A stretch of DNA of 64,000 nt from Mayfieldus sp963781495 (GCA_963781495.1 CAWAFX010000002.1:1736001-1800000); one strand, 5' to 3'. Shown: positions 43,813-51,827, counted from the stretch's first letter. Notes: generated by a model from the letters alone, not told the origin. Numbers and translations are program-made.

Positions 43813-45066
43813 CAGAGCTCGAATACCCGCCGTGCGTCGAGCAGCCCCTCGACGAGGCGGTCGGTCTCTTCGCGGGTGTTGTAGACGGCAAAGCTGGCCC
43901 GGGTGGTGGCGGCGACGCCGAGGCGCTCCATCAGAACCTGGGCGCAGTGATGGCCCGCTCGCACCGCGACGCCGTGCCGATCGAGGATCTCGGAGACGTC
44001 GTGGGGGTGGACTCCCTCGAGCTCGAAGGAGACGATTCCGGTTCGGTCGTCGCCGGCGGGCGGTCCGAAGACCCGCACCCCGGGCACCTCGGCGAGGCGT
44101 TCCAGAGCATGGTCGGTCAGCTCGGACTCGTGAGCGTGCATGGCGTCGGTGCCCAGCCCGTCGACCCAGTCGACGGCTGCGGCCAGCCCGACCGCTTCGG
44201 CGATCGGCGGAGTGCCGGCCTCGAAGCGGGCGGGGACGCTCGCCCAGCTGATCTCCTGCTTGGTGACCTTGTGGATCATCGAGCCGCCGCCTTCGTAGGG
44301 ACCCATTGCGTCGAGCAGCTCGCGCCGGCCCCAGAGGACCCCGATGCCGGTGGGTCCGTAGAGCTTGTGGCCGGTGAAGCCATAGAAGTCGGCCTCGGTT
44401 TGAGCCATGTCGAGCGAGAGCTTTGGCGCCGCCTGGGCTCCGTCGACGAGGACCAGCGCCCCGGCGTCGTGGGCCATGCGGCTGATCTCGGCGATCGGGT
44501 TGATCGTTCCGAGGACGTTGGAGACGTGGGCGAGGGCGAGCAGCTTCGGCTCTCGCTCCAGGGCGGCGCGAAGCGAATCGAAGATCGAGCCGGCCCTCGT
44601 CGTCGATCGCGACCCAGTCGAGCTCGGCGCCGGTCTGGCGGGCGAGCAGGTACCAGGGGACGACGTTGGAGTGGTGCTCCATCTCGGTCACCACGATGCG
44701 GTCGCCGGCGCCGACGTTGGCCCGTCCCCAGGAAGCGGCGACGAGGTTGATCGCGCCGGTGACGTTGCGGGTGAATATGACTTCGCGCGGGTCGGCGCCG
44801 ATGTGGCGCGCGACCGTGCGCCGCGATCCCTCGTAGAGGTTGGTCGCCTCCTCGGAGAGAGCGTGGACGCCGCGGTGAACGTTGGCGTTGCTGTGACGGT
44901 TGTAGTGGTCCATCGCCTCCAGCACAGCCAGGGGCTTCTGGGCGGTGGCACCGTTGTCGAGGTAGGCGAGCGGCCGGCCGTTGACCTCGCGGGCGAGGAT
45001 CGGGAACTCGGCCCGGATCTCCTCGATCGAGCGGGGGAGGGTGGGGGCGGTCGCGACGGGCTTCAT
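43812..45066 (-). pseudogene. sufS: Cysteine desulfurase SufS, interrupted by a single-base frameshift
   Basis: Translation from ATG 45066 gives a normal SufS N-terminus (AEFPILAREVNGRPLAYLDNGATAQKP, EMEHHSNVVPW). After IDDEGRLDL it leaves the family. The rest of SufS resumes in another frame: FDSLRAALEREPKLLALAHVSNVLGTINPIAEISRMAHDAG, the PLP lysine in FTGHKLYGPTG and the catalytic cysteine in AGHHCAQ. Removing one base near 44583 restores a 417-residue enzyme. SufS takes sulfur from cysteine and is normally indispensable with SUF, so a sequencing error is as likely as a real mutation. The frame does not stop, so the uncorrected reading runs on in frame into sufU. Confidence 0.9.
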
Positions 45067-45082
45067 AGCTCGGGCGACCGCG

Positions 45083-45847
45083 CTACGCAGCCGCCTCGAC
45101 CTCCTCGCGGATCCAGCCGTAGCCCTTCTCCTCGAGCTGGCCGACCAGCTCCGGGCCGCCCTGCTTGACGATCCGGCCCTCGAACATCACGTGCACCGAG
45201 TCGGGCTTGACCAGGTGCAGGATCCGCTGGTAGTGGGTGATGATCAGGACGCCCATCTCGGGCCCGGCGAAGGTGTTGACCCCCTCGGCGACCGTGCGCA
45301 GGGCGTCGATGTCGAGCCCGGAGTCGGTCTCGTCGAGGACCGCGATCTGCGGCCGCAGCAGCGCCAGCTGCAGGATCTCCATCCGCTTCTTCTCGCCGCC
45401 CGAGAAGCCGTCGTTGAGGTAGCGGCTGGAGAAGTCGCGTGGGATGTTGACCAGCTCCATCGCCTCCTGCGCGGTCTTCGAGAACTCCTTGATCTTCAGC
45501 TCCGGCTCGCCCTGGGCCGCGCGCCGCGCGTTCATGATCATCCGCAGGTACTTGCTGACGGTCACCCCGGGAATCGCGACCGGATACTGGAAGGCCATGA
45601 AGAGGCCCGCCCGGCTGCGTTCGTCGGGATCGGCCTCGGTGATGTCCTCGCCCTGGTAGACGATCGAGCCCTCGGTGACCTCGAGGCTGGGGTGGCCCAT
45701 GATCGCGTTCGCGAGGGTCGACTTGCCGGACCCGTTCGGGCCCATCAGGGCATGGATGCGGCCCTTCTCGACCTCGAGGTCGAGGCCCTTGAGGATCTGC
45801 TTGCCCTCGGCGGTCACGTGCAGGTTTCGGATCTCAAGCTCAGCCAT
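45083..45847 (-). CDS. sufC: Fe-S assembly ATPase SufC
   Basis: The 254-residue product is an ABC ATPase: Walker A GPNGSGKST, the signature LNDGFSGGEKKRMEI, Walker B IAVLDETDSGLD and the switch His in LIITHYQRIL. The AFQYPVAIPGV Q-loop region is SufC-specific. It drives conformational change in SufBC2D. It lies 26 nt after the rrf2 gene and 16 nt before sufS. Confidence 0.96.
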   Translation of the reverse strand: MAELEIRNLHVTAEGKQILKGLDLEVEKGRIHALMGPNGSGKSTLANAIMGHPSLEVTEGSIVYQGEDITEADPDERSRAGLFMAFQYPVAIPGVTVSKYLRMIMNARRAAQGEPELKIKEFSKTAQEAMELVNIPRDFSSRYLNDGFSGGEKKRMEILQLALLRPQIAVLDETDSGLDIDALRTVAEGVNTFAGPEMGVLIITHYQRILHLVKPDSVHVMFEGRIVKQGGPELVGQLEEKGYGWIREEVEAAA

Positions 45848-45873
45848 CGGTCTCCGTTTCCGGTCCGGGGCGC

Positions 45874-46341
45874 CTAGGCGGCGCTGCCGACGGACCCTTT
45901 GCTTTCGCGCGGTCCGGCGAACTCGACCAGGTCAGAAAGCGAGGTGCCGGAAAGTGCCTTGTTGACGCCGCCCTGAACCCTGGTCCAGAGCAGCTTGGTG
46001 GCGCAGGCGTGGTCGCCGTCGACCTCGTGCGAGCACTGCACCTTGCCCTCGCGGGTGACGTGGAAGCACTCCATCGGGGCGATCTGCCCCTCGAGCGCCT
46101 CGACGACCTCGTCCATCGAGATCTGATCCGCCTCGCGCGCGAGCCGGTAGCCGCCGTGAGCGCCGCGTGTCGACGTCACCAGCCCCGCCTGGCGCAGCTT
46201 CGCCACCAGGTGCTCGAGATAGCTGAGGGGAAGGTTTTCGGCCTCGGCGACCGTGCTGAGCGCCACCGGCTCCGATCCCGGCTGGCGGCCCAGCTCGACC
46301 ATCAGGCGCACTCCGTACTCGGCTTTGGTCGAGAACAGCAT
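45874..46341 (-). CDS. Rrf2-family Fe-S-sensing regulator of SUF
   Basis: The 155-residue product has an Rrf2 winged helix (STKAEYGVRLMVEL, LPLSYLEHLVAKLRQAGLVTSTRGAHGGYRLAR) and three cysteines at 92, 103 and 113 in the IscR/SufR-type cluster loop. It should hold an Fe-S cluster and tune sufCSU expression to cluster supply. The ATG at 46341 has a TAGGAT box 9 nt upstream and a CGGTT direct repeat just behind that. Confidence 0.9.
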   Translation of the reverse strand: MLFSTKAEYGVRLMVELGRQPGSEPVALSTVAEAENLPLSYLEHLVAKLRQAGLVTSTRGAHGGYRLAREADQISMDEVVEALEGQIAPMECFHVTREGKVQCSHEVDGDHACATKLLWTRVQGGVNKALSGTSLSDLVEFAGPRESKGSVGSAA

Positions 46342-46350
46342 CCGATCTAA

Positions 46351-46371
46351 ATCCTACTCGGTTGGTCGGTT
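46351..46371 (-). promoter_or_regulatory. Promoter and direct repeat of the rrf2-suf unit
   Basis: TAGGAT (minus strand, 46351-46356) lies 9 nt before the rrf2 start. Immediately upstream, CGGTT occurs at 46359-46363 and again at 46367-46371 (8-bp period on the plus strand), a candidate operator for the encoded Rrf2 protein. Confidence 0.4.
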
Positions 46372-46387
46372 ATGCCGAGCGCGCCGT

Positions 46388-46852
46388 TCAGCCGCCGACG
46401 CTGATGCGGAATTCGTCGCTGAAGTCCTCGACGATCTGCGCCAGCCGGGCGCCGTCGGGATCGCTGCCCTGCTCGTGCGCCTGGCGGAACACCAGCGCCG
46501 TCTGCTCGAAGAAGTCCTCGGTGCGCAGCGCCGGTCTCGTCTCCCAGCGGATCCGCGCCCGTTCGGGCCCGTCGTTCCACATCGCGTGCACGGTCCCCGC
46601 CCCGATATCGAGGCTGTCGCCGGCATTGAGCTCGCGCACCGGCTCGTCCCCGATCCTCGCCTTCATCGTCCCCTCGAGGATCTCGAAGTGCTCGTCCTGG
46701 CTGGAGTGGAAGTGCGGCAGCGGGGGCGACGAGCTGGGCCGGTAGGTCGCCTCCATCTCGAGCAGCTCACCGCCGGTGTCGGCGGCGGTCTGGACGAACT
46801 CGAGCGTCATCCCGGCGGCCGGGTTCTCGATCTTCTCGCCTCGGCGAGCCAC
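46388..46852 (-). CDS. Cupin-domain protein
   Basis: The 154-residue product is a single cupin barrel. PHFHSSQDEHFEILEG matches cupin motif 1 (two His, Glu) and SLDIGAGTVHAMWN matches motif 2 with its His. Metal-dependent binding or dioxygenase-like activity is possible; substrate unknown. GTG 46852 has a TAAGGT box 8 nt upstream and no ribosome binding site, again a leaderless arrangement. Confidence 0.85.
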   Translation of the reverse strand: MARRGEKIENPAAGMTLEFVQTAADTGGELLEMEATYRPSSSPPLPHFHSSQDEHFEILEGTMKARIGDEPVRELNAGDSLDIGAGTVHAMWNDGPERARIRWETRPALRTEDFFEQTALVFRQAHEQGSDPDGARLAQIVEDFSDEFRISVGG

Positions 46853-46863
46853 GGTCCCAAACC

Positions 46864-47487
46864 TTAGTCACCGCGATAGCGGCGGATGCGCTGGCGCAGG
46901 ATCGGCCAGGGATTGATCCGCATCCCGGTTGCCGCCGCGCGCAGCGCCCGCCCCAGGGTGGACTCGCCGATCCGGTCGGGGTCGGGAAGGGCCATCACCA
47001 GCTCGGTGTTGCCGGAGGCGCTGGTGCGGATTCGCGTGCCCCCGGGCGCCAGGTGCTTGAAGACCTCCAGAGCCTCGGTGTTGTCGCTCATCACCAGGGC
47101 TACGAAGTGGTCGATGCCCTCCTGCCGCGCGCGGGCGACGAGGCGCTGCAGAAGTGCCGTCGCCACTCCGTGGCCCTGCCAGGGGTCGCCGACCACGACC
47201 GCGACCTCTGCCTCGGTCGGGTCGTCGCTGCGCACGTAGCGGGCGACGCCGACGATCGCCCCGTTCTCCGGGTTGACCGCCGCGATCGCTTCATGGTCGT
47301 GGTGGTCGACCTCGGTCAGGTAGCTGAGGTCCTGGTCGTTGAGCTGCTGCAGCGGGGCGAAGAAGCGGCGATAGCGGGTCTCGGGGCTGAGCCGCTCGAA
47401 GGCCTGCGCCAGCCGCCGCTTGTCGTCGCTCTGCAGCGGCCGCAGCAGCAGCTCCAGGCCGCCGTCGAGATGGACGTGCTCGGACAC
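46864..47487 (-). CDS. GNAT-family N-acetyltransferase
   Basis: The 207-residue product has the GNAT core with VAVVVGDPWQGHGVATALLQRLVARAR (acetyl-CoA pyrophosphate loop Q/RxxGxG/A) and MSDNTEALEVFKHL. The N-terminal LLLRPLQSDDKRRLAQAFERLSPETRYRRFF is the arrangement seen in Pat-like acetyltransferase domains. It could acetylate a protein or small molecule. It begins 6 nt after the response regulator stop, so it is in that transcript. Confidence 0.85.
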   Translation of the reverse strand: MSEHVHLDGGLELLLRPLQSDDKRRLAQAFERLSPETRYRRFFAPLQQLNDQDLSYLTEVDHHDHEAIAAVNPENGAIVGVARYVRSDDPTEAEVAVVVGDPWQGHGVATALLQRLVARARQEGIDHFVALVMSDNTEALEVFKHLAPGGTRIRTSASGNTELVMALPDPDRIGESTLGRALRAAATGMRINPWPILRQRIRRYRGD

Positions 47488-47493
47488 GGTCGG

Positions 47494-48129
47494 CTAGGGC
47501 TCGATCAGGCCGCGGCGAATCGCGTAGCGGACGAGCTCGACCCGGTCGCGCATCCCCAGCTTGCGCATCGCGTTGCCGCGGTGGTTCTCGACCGTCTTCT
47601 CGGAGAGATGCAGGATCTCGGCGATCTGGCGGGTCGTATGCGCCTCGGCCACCAGCTTCACGATCTCCTCCTCGCGCGGGGTCAGCCCTTCCTCTCCTTC
47701 TGTCTGGTGCCCGCGCTCGAGGACGTCCTTGATCAGGGCCTGCTGGGCAGCCGGGGTGAGGAAGGGCTCACCGCGCTGCACGGCGCGGATCGCCGCCATC
47801 AGGTCGGCGTCTGCCTGGGTCTTGAGCACGTAGCCCGAGGCGCCGGCCTTGAGGGCCTCGAACAGGTAGCGCTCGTCGTCGTGCATGGAGAGGATCAGCA
47901 CCGCAACCTCGGGCGCCTGGCGCTTGATCTCCCGCGTCACCTGCAGGCCGGTCAGCTTCGGCATTCGAACGTCGAGGATCGCCAGGTCGGGGCGCTCGCG
48001 GACCGCCAGCTCCCGCGCCTCGGCGCCATCGGCGGCCTCGGCGACCACCTCGATGTCGTCCTGGCGCTCGAGCAGCAGCCGCAGCCCCGAGCGGACGATC
48101 CCGTGGTCATCGGCGATGAGGACGCGCAC
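47494..48129 (-). CDS. NarL/LuxR-type response regulator
   Basis: The 211-residue product has a receiver domain with phosphorylatable Asp53 in AILDVRMP, Lys in GYVLKTQ, and a C-terminal LuxR helix-turn-helix (LTPREEEIVKLVAEAHTTRQIAEILHLSEKTVENHRGNAMRKLG). The likely partner is the kinase at 48527-49519, separated by one inverted gene. GTG 48129 lies 6 nt after a GATACT box (48136-48141). Confidence 0.93.
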   Translation of the reverse strand: MRVLIADDHGIVRSGLRLLLERQDDIEVVAEAADGAEARELAVRERPDLAILDVRMPKLTGLQVTREIKRQAPEVAVLILSMHDDERYLFEALKAGASGYVLKTQADADLMAAIRAVQRGEPFLTPAAQQALIKDVLERGHQTEGEEGLTPREEEIVKLVAEAHTTRQIAEILHLSEKTVENHRGNAMRKLGMRDRVELVRYAIRRGLIEP

Positions 48130-48135
48130 ATCGTG

Positions 48136-48143
48136 AGTATCGT
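48136..48143. promoter_or_regulatory. Overlapping divergent -10 boxes
   Basis: TATCGT (plus, 48138-48143) is 6 nt before ATG 48150; GATACT (minus, 48136-48141) is 6 nt before GTG 48129. The two boxes share bases, so the two genes' polymerases should exclude each other. Confidence 0.5.
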
Positions 48144-48149
48144 GGACCC

Positions 48150-48530
48150 ATGGACGACGCCGCGGGCGAGCCGAGCTCCTATCTGGCCCTGAAGGAGGGG
48201 ACCGCGGTGCACAGCGCCGACGGCGAGCCGGTTGGCAGGGTGGCCCACGTGCTCGCCGATGCCGACGACGACATCTTCGACGGGATCGTCATCGAGACTC
48301 CGGACCGTGGGCGGCGCCATCTCTTTGCCGACGCCACGCAGGTTGAAGAGATCCGCACCGGCGCCGTCACCCTGAAGCTCGACGCCGAAGCCTGTCGCTC
48401 GCTGCCGCAACCGACGGCCAATCCGGCAGCCATGGAGGCTGGTCCCGATGACACCGTCAAGGAAGGCGTGGGGGAGGCCATGCACGACAAGCTGCGCCGG
48501 GCCTGGGACCGGATCTCGGGCAATTACTAG
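48150..48530 (+). CDS. PRC-barrel-like protein
   Basis: The 126-residue product begins with a PRC-barrel pattern (SSYLALKEGTAVHSADGEPVGRVAHVLAD, FDGIVIETPDRGRRHLFADATQVEEIRTGAVTLKL) and ends in a short charged helix. PRC-barrels bind RNA or act as adaptors; function here unknown. It lies between the kinase and regulator genes on the opposite strand and overlaps the kinase 3' end by 4 nt. Confidence 0.75.
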   Translation: MDDAAGEPSSYLALKEGTAVHSADGEPVGRVAHVLADADDDIFDGIVIETPDRGRRHLFADATQVEEIRTGAVTLKLDAEACRSLPQPTANPAAMEAGPDDTVKEGVGEAMHDKLRRAWDRISGNY

Positions 48531-49519
48531 ACCGCCGCTGTCAGCGGCGACTTGCGAGGAGCCTCGATCCGCAGCCACACAGTGGTCCCTTCGCCGGGCC
48601 TGGAGTGGATTTCGACCTCGCCGTCGACCAGCAGCGCCCGCTCCCTCATCCCGGTGATGCCGAGGCCCCGCTCGGCGTCGGCGAACGAGAAGCCGCGGCC
48701 GTCGTCGGAGACCCGCAGCTCGACGTCGTCCGCGGTCCTTTGCAGCCTGACCGCGATCGAGCCGGCCTCGCCATGGCGGACCGCGTTCGACAGCGCCTCC
48801 TGAGCGACCCGGTAGACGACCAGCTGCACGTCGTCGTCGAGGTCGGAGAAGTCGCCCTCGGCGCTGAAGCTGGCCTCGACCCCGGAGCGCCCGATCTCCT
48901 CCACCTGGCTGGCGATCGCCGCCTTCAGCCCGAGGTCATCGAGCGCGGTCGGACGCAGCTGACGGGCCAGCGAGAGCAGCTCCTCCATCGCCTGGTTGGC
49001 CAGCGCGCGGGTCTCGGCCAGCTCGCTCGCCAGCTGCGGCGGGGCGGTCTCGCGCGCGGCCTCCAGTCGAAGCAGGACTCCGGTCAGGGCCTGGTTGACC
49101 TCGTCGTGCAGGTCGCGGGCAACTCGCGCCCGCTCCTCCTCCTGGGCCCGCAGCGCAGCGCTCGAGCTGCGTCGGCGCTCGGCCTCGAGGCGGTCCAGCA
49201 TCCGCAGGTAGGCGAGCTCGATGCGCTCGACCTCGGCCGTGTCTCCGCGGCCGTCGATCGAGCTCGGGATATGGGCCCGCGGACGGCTGAGGTCGACCTT
49301 CTCCATGTCCTCGATCAGTCGCTCCAGCGGCGTGAAGCGGGCCCGCAGCAGGACCAGGTTTGCGAGCAGCCCCAGAACCGCCGCCACCGCGATCACCGCC
49401 ACGACCTTCTCGGAGTCCTCGAGGTCGAGCCCGGTCAGCAGCCCGGCGGCGAGCGAGGCGGCGCAGATCAACGCCACGTTGACCGCGACCACCTGGCTGA
49501 ACAACGCCCTCCTGCGCAT
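48527..49519 (-). CDS. NarX/DesK-type sensor histidine kinase
   Basis: The 330-residue product has two membrane helices (about 8-30 and 38-58) with almost no sensor loop between, a HAMP-like region, a HisKA_3 domain with His138 in ARDLHDEVNQALTGVLL, and a HATPase with NAVRHGE, DDGRGF and GLGITGMRER. The short outside loop points to sensing within the membrane. A TACGCT box (49526-49531) is 6 nt before ATG 49519. It faces htpX across a region with a strong palindrome. Confidence 0.92.
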   Translation of the reverse strand: MRRRALFSQVVAVNVALICAASLAAGLLTGLDLEDSEKVVAVIAVAAVLGLLANLVLLRARFTPLERLIEDMEKVDLSRPRAHIPSSIDGRGDTAEVERIELAYLRMLDRLEAERRRSSSAALRAQEEERARVARDLHDEVNQALTGVLLRLEAARETAPPQLASELAETRALANQAMEELLSLARQLRPTALDDLGLKAAIASQVEEIGRSGVEASFSAEGDFSDLDDDVQLVVYRVAQEALSNAVRHGEAGSIAVRLQRTADDVELRVSDDGRGFSFADAERGLGITGMRERALLVDGEVEIHSRPGEGTTVWLRIEAPRKSPLTAAV

Positions 49520-49525
49520 CGGAAA

Positions 49526-49531
49526 AGCGTA
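49526..49531 (-). promoter_or_regulatory. -10 box TACGCT, leaderless start of the kinase gene
   Basis: TACGCT (minus strand) ends 6 nt before ATG 49519; no ribosome binding site is present. Confidence 0.5.
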
Positions 49532-49566
49532 GGCGTAGGCGCAGATGGGGGCCGCTGGGGGACCTG

Positions 49567-49611
49567 TAGGGGTTTTCCCCTATTTACGAAATCCGGCGGC
49601 GCGGGGATACT
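49567..49611 (+). promoter_or_regulatory. htpX promoter with TAGGGGTTTTCCCCTA palindrome
   Basis: A perfect 16-bp palindrome at 49567-49582 directly abuts a -35 candidate TTTACG (49583-49588), which is 17 bp from GATACT (49606-49611). This is the classic position for an activator such as a NarL-type response regulator. Confidence 0.6.
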
Positions 49612-49642
49612 TTCTAGTCCATTCGGCCAGGAGAACCCCGTT

Positions 49643-50506
49643 ATGACGACAACCAAGCGATCGACGTTTGGAGCAGGGCTCAGGACCACGATCCTGTTGG
49701 CGACCCTTTCCGGCCTGCTCGTAGGCATCGGCTTTTTGATCGGTGGCGCGAGCACGGCGCTGCTGTTCCTGTTCTTTGCAGCCCTGATGAACATGGGCAC
49801 CTACTTCTTCAGCGACAAGCTGGCGCTCGCGATGAGCGGCGCCAAGCCGATCTCGGAGTCCGAGGCGCCGCGCCTCTACCAGATCGTCCGCGACCTCTGC
49901 ACCCGCGCCGGTCTGCCGATGCCGCGGCTCTACATGATCCCGGTCGACCAGCCCAACGCCTTCGCGACCGGCCGCAACCCCAAGCATTCGGCGGTCGCGG
50001 TGACGCGCGGCATCACCCAGCTGCTCTCCGAGGATGAGCTGCGCGGCGTGCTCGGACATGAGCTGACCCACGTCAAGAACCGCGACATCCTCATCACCTC
50101 GATCGCCTCGGCGATCGGCGCGGCGATCACCTACCTCGGCTACATGCTGCTCTGGTTCGGCGGCGACGACAACAACTCGCCGCTGGGAATCGTCGGTGCG
50201 CTGGCGATGGTGCTGCTGGCGCCGATCGCGGCGTCGATCATCCAGCTCGCGATCTCGCGCCAGCGCGAGTACGCGGCCGACGCCGGCGGGGCCGAGATCA
50301 CCGGCAACCCCGAGTCGCTGGCCAGTGCCCTGCTGCGCCTCCAGGAGGGCGCCAAGGCGATGCCGATGCAGGTCAACCAGGCCGCCGAGCCGCTCTACAT
50401 CGTCAAGCCCTTCTCCGGCAAGGGTTTCGCCAACCTCTTCTCCACTCACCCCCCGATTGAGGAACGGGTGCGCAGGCTTCGTCAGATGCGCCCCGCCCTC
50501 GGTTAG
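49643..50506 (+). CDS. htpX: Membrane zinc metalloprotease HtpX
   Basis: The 287-residue product has four membrane helices (two N-terminal, two after the active site) and HELTHVKNRD with zinc ligands His139 and His143 and catalytic Glu140; the third ligand Glu lies in REYAADAGGAE. HtpX degrades misfolded membrane proteins under envelope stress. AGGAGA lies 7 nt upstream. The divergent sensor kinase and the palindrome next to the -35 box suggest two-component control. Confidence 0.95.
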   Translation: MTTTKRSTFGAGLRTTILLATLSGLLVGIGFLIGGASTALLFLFFAALMNMGTYFFSDKLALAMSGAKPISESEAPRLYQIVRDLCTRAGLPMPRLYMIPVDQPNAFATGRNPKHSAVAVTRGITQLLSEDELRGVLGHELTHVKNRDILITSIASAIGAAITYLGYMLLWFGGDDNNSPLGIVGALAMVLLAPIAASIIQLAISRQREYAADAGGAEITGNPESLASALLRLQEGAKAMPMQVNQAAEPLYIVKPFSGKGFANLFSTHPPIEERVRRLRQMRPALG

Positions 50507-50528
50507 CAGTCTCTCTCACACGGAGCCC

Positions 50529-50554
50529 GGACGGGCCGCTTCGGCGGCCCGTCC
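50529..50554 (+). terminator. UUCG-capped terminator of htpX
   Basis: A perfect 11-bp GC stem (50529-50539 with 50544-50554) is capped by TTCG, a very stable tetraloop, 22 nt after the htpX stop. Confidence 0.75.
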
Positions 50555-50589
50555 AGCTTGCCCGCATGCAGTCTCCCGAGGCCCAACGC

Positions 50590-50604
50590 TATACTTTTTG
50601 AAGT
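50590..50604 (+). promoter_or_regulatory. moeZ-cysO promoter with ACTTTTTGAAGT element
   Basis: TATACT (50590-50595) is the -10 box. It overlaps ACTT-N4-AAGT at 50593-50604. The same layout occurs before cysM at 60801-60815, which marks a shared operator of cysteine genes. Confidence 0.6.
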
Positions 50605-50644
50605 GTTAGAGTCCGGATCGGAATTCGGGGAATTAGGGGCTTAG

Positions 50645-51805
50645 ATGGGTACCGAAGAGGCGACCAGAACCAGCTTTGAGGAGATCAGCCCGGCCGAAGC
50701 CGCGAGCGAGATCGACGCCGGCGGCGTCGATCTCGTCGACACCCGCGAGCCGCACGAGTACGAGGAGGCGCACATCGAGGGCGGCCGCCTGGTGCCGCCA
50801 GGGATCCTCCGCGATGAGATCGCGTCCGTGGTCCCCGACCACTCGCAGCGGGTGCTTCTCTACTGCCGCTCGGGCAACCGCTCCGCGAAGGCCGCGCAGC
50901 AGCTGACCGAGCTCGGCTACGAGGACGTCGCCAACGTCGAGGGCGGAATCCTCGCCTGGCAGGAGCAGGGGCTGCCGGTCGTGACCGCCGCCGGACTGAC
51001 CCCCGAGCAGCGGATGCGCTACTCGCGCCACACCCTGATCCCCGAGGTTGGCGTCGACGGCCAGATCAAGCTTCTGAACGCCAAGGTGCTGCTGATCGGC
51101 GCCGGCGGCCTCGGCTCGCCCTCGGCCCTCTATCTGGCTGCAGCCGGAGTCGGCAGGCTGGGGATCGTCGACGACGACCTCGTCGACGAGTCCAACCTGC
51201 AGCGGCAGGTGATCCACACGACCGAGCGCGTCGGCACCCCGAAGACCGAGTCGGCACGGCTCTCGATCGAGGCGCTGAATCCCGACGTCGAAGTCGTCGA
51301 GCACCGCACCCGCCTGAACGCCGACAACATCCTCGAGATCATCAAGGACTACGACATCCTCGTCGACGGGGCCGACAACTTCCCCACCCGCTATCTGCTC
51401 AACGACGCCTCGGTGCGGCTACGCAAGCCGGTCGTCTCGGCTTCGATCCTCACCTTCGACGGGCAGATCTCCACTTTCATCCCCTTCGAGGGCCCCTGCT
51501 ATCGCTGCCTCTATCCGACCCCGCCGCCGGCCGAGCTGGCCCCAAGCTGCTCGGAGAACGGCGTCCTCGGGGTGATGGCGGGGATCATGGGTCTGCTGCA
51601 GGCGAACGAGGTGATCAAGCTGGTGATCGGCAAGGGCGAGCCGCTGGTCGGACGGCTGCTGCTCTTCGAGGCGCTTTCGACGAGCTTCACCGAGCTCAAG
51701 GTCCGGCGCGATCCGGATTGCCCGGTCTGCGGCCCCAACGCGGCCGAGATCCCGGAGTCGGAGATGGGCAAGTTCCCCGACTACGAAGCCTTCTGCGCCG
51801 CCTAG
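50645..51805 (+). CDS. Rhodanese-MoeB fusion, sulfur-carrier activating enzyme (MoeZ-like)
   Basis: The 386-residue product has a rhodanese domain first (about 8-118, active-site Cys74 in YCRSGNRSA) and a ThiF/MoeB adenylyltransferase second (LLIGAGGLGSPSALYLAAAGVG, the zinc pairs CYRC and CPVC). It should adenylate the C-terminal Gly of CysO and pass rhodanese sulfur to form the thiocarboxylate. In mycobacterial MoeZ and human MOCS3 the rhodanese is C-terminal, so the order is reversed here. CysO follows 22 nt downstream. AGGGG lies 5 nt before ATG 50645. Confidence 0.9.
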   Translation: MGTEEATRTSFEEISPAEAASEIDAGGVDLVDTREPHEYEEAHIEGGRLVPPGILRDEIASVVPDHSQRVLLYCRSGNRSAKAAQQLTELGYEDVANVEGGILAWQEQGLPVVTAAGLTPEQRMRYSRHTLIPEVGVDGQIKLLNAKVLLIGAGGLGSPSALYLAAAGVGRLGIVDDDLVDESNLQRQVIHTTERVGTPKTESARLSIEALNPDVEVVEHRTRLNADNILEIIKDYDILVDGADNFPTRYLLNDASVRLRKPVVSASILTFDGQISTFIPFEGPCYRCLYPTPPPAELAPSCSENGVLGVMAGIMGLLQANEVIKLVIGKGEPLVGRLLLFEALSTSFTELKVRRDPDCPVCGPNAAEIPESEMGKFPDYEAFCAA

Positions 51806-51815
51806 GGCGCCGCAC

Positions 51816-51821
51816 TAGGAT
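51816..51821 (+). promoter_or_regulatory. Internal -10 box TAGGAT before cysO
   Basis: TAGGAT ends 6 nt before ATG 51828, so cysO may also have its own leaderless transcript. Confidence 0.45.
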
Positions 51822-51827
51822 CAGCCC

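Noticed and set aside
43375..45066. A single 563-residue SufS-SufU fusion protein
   Set aside because: The middle 220 residues are Arg-rich out-of-frame sequence, while the true SufS remainder lies in another frame; the fusion is an artefact of the one-base shift.
45874..46341. The Rrf2 protein as the regulator of the ACTTTYTGAAGT sites
   Set aside because: Its own promoter lacks that element and carries a CGGTT repeat; no evidence links the two.
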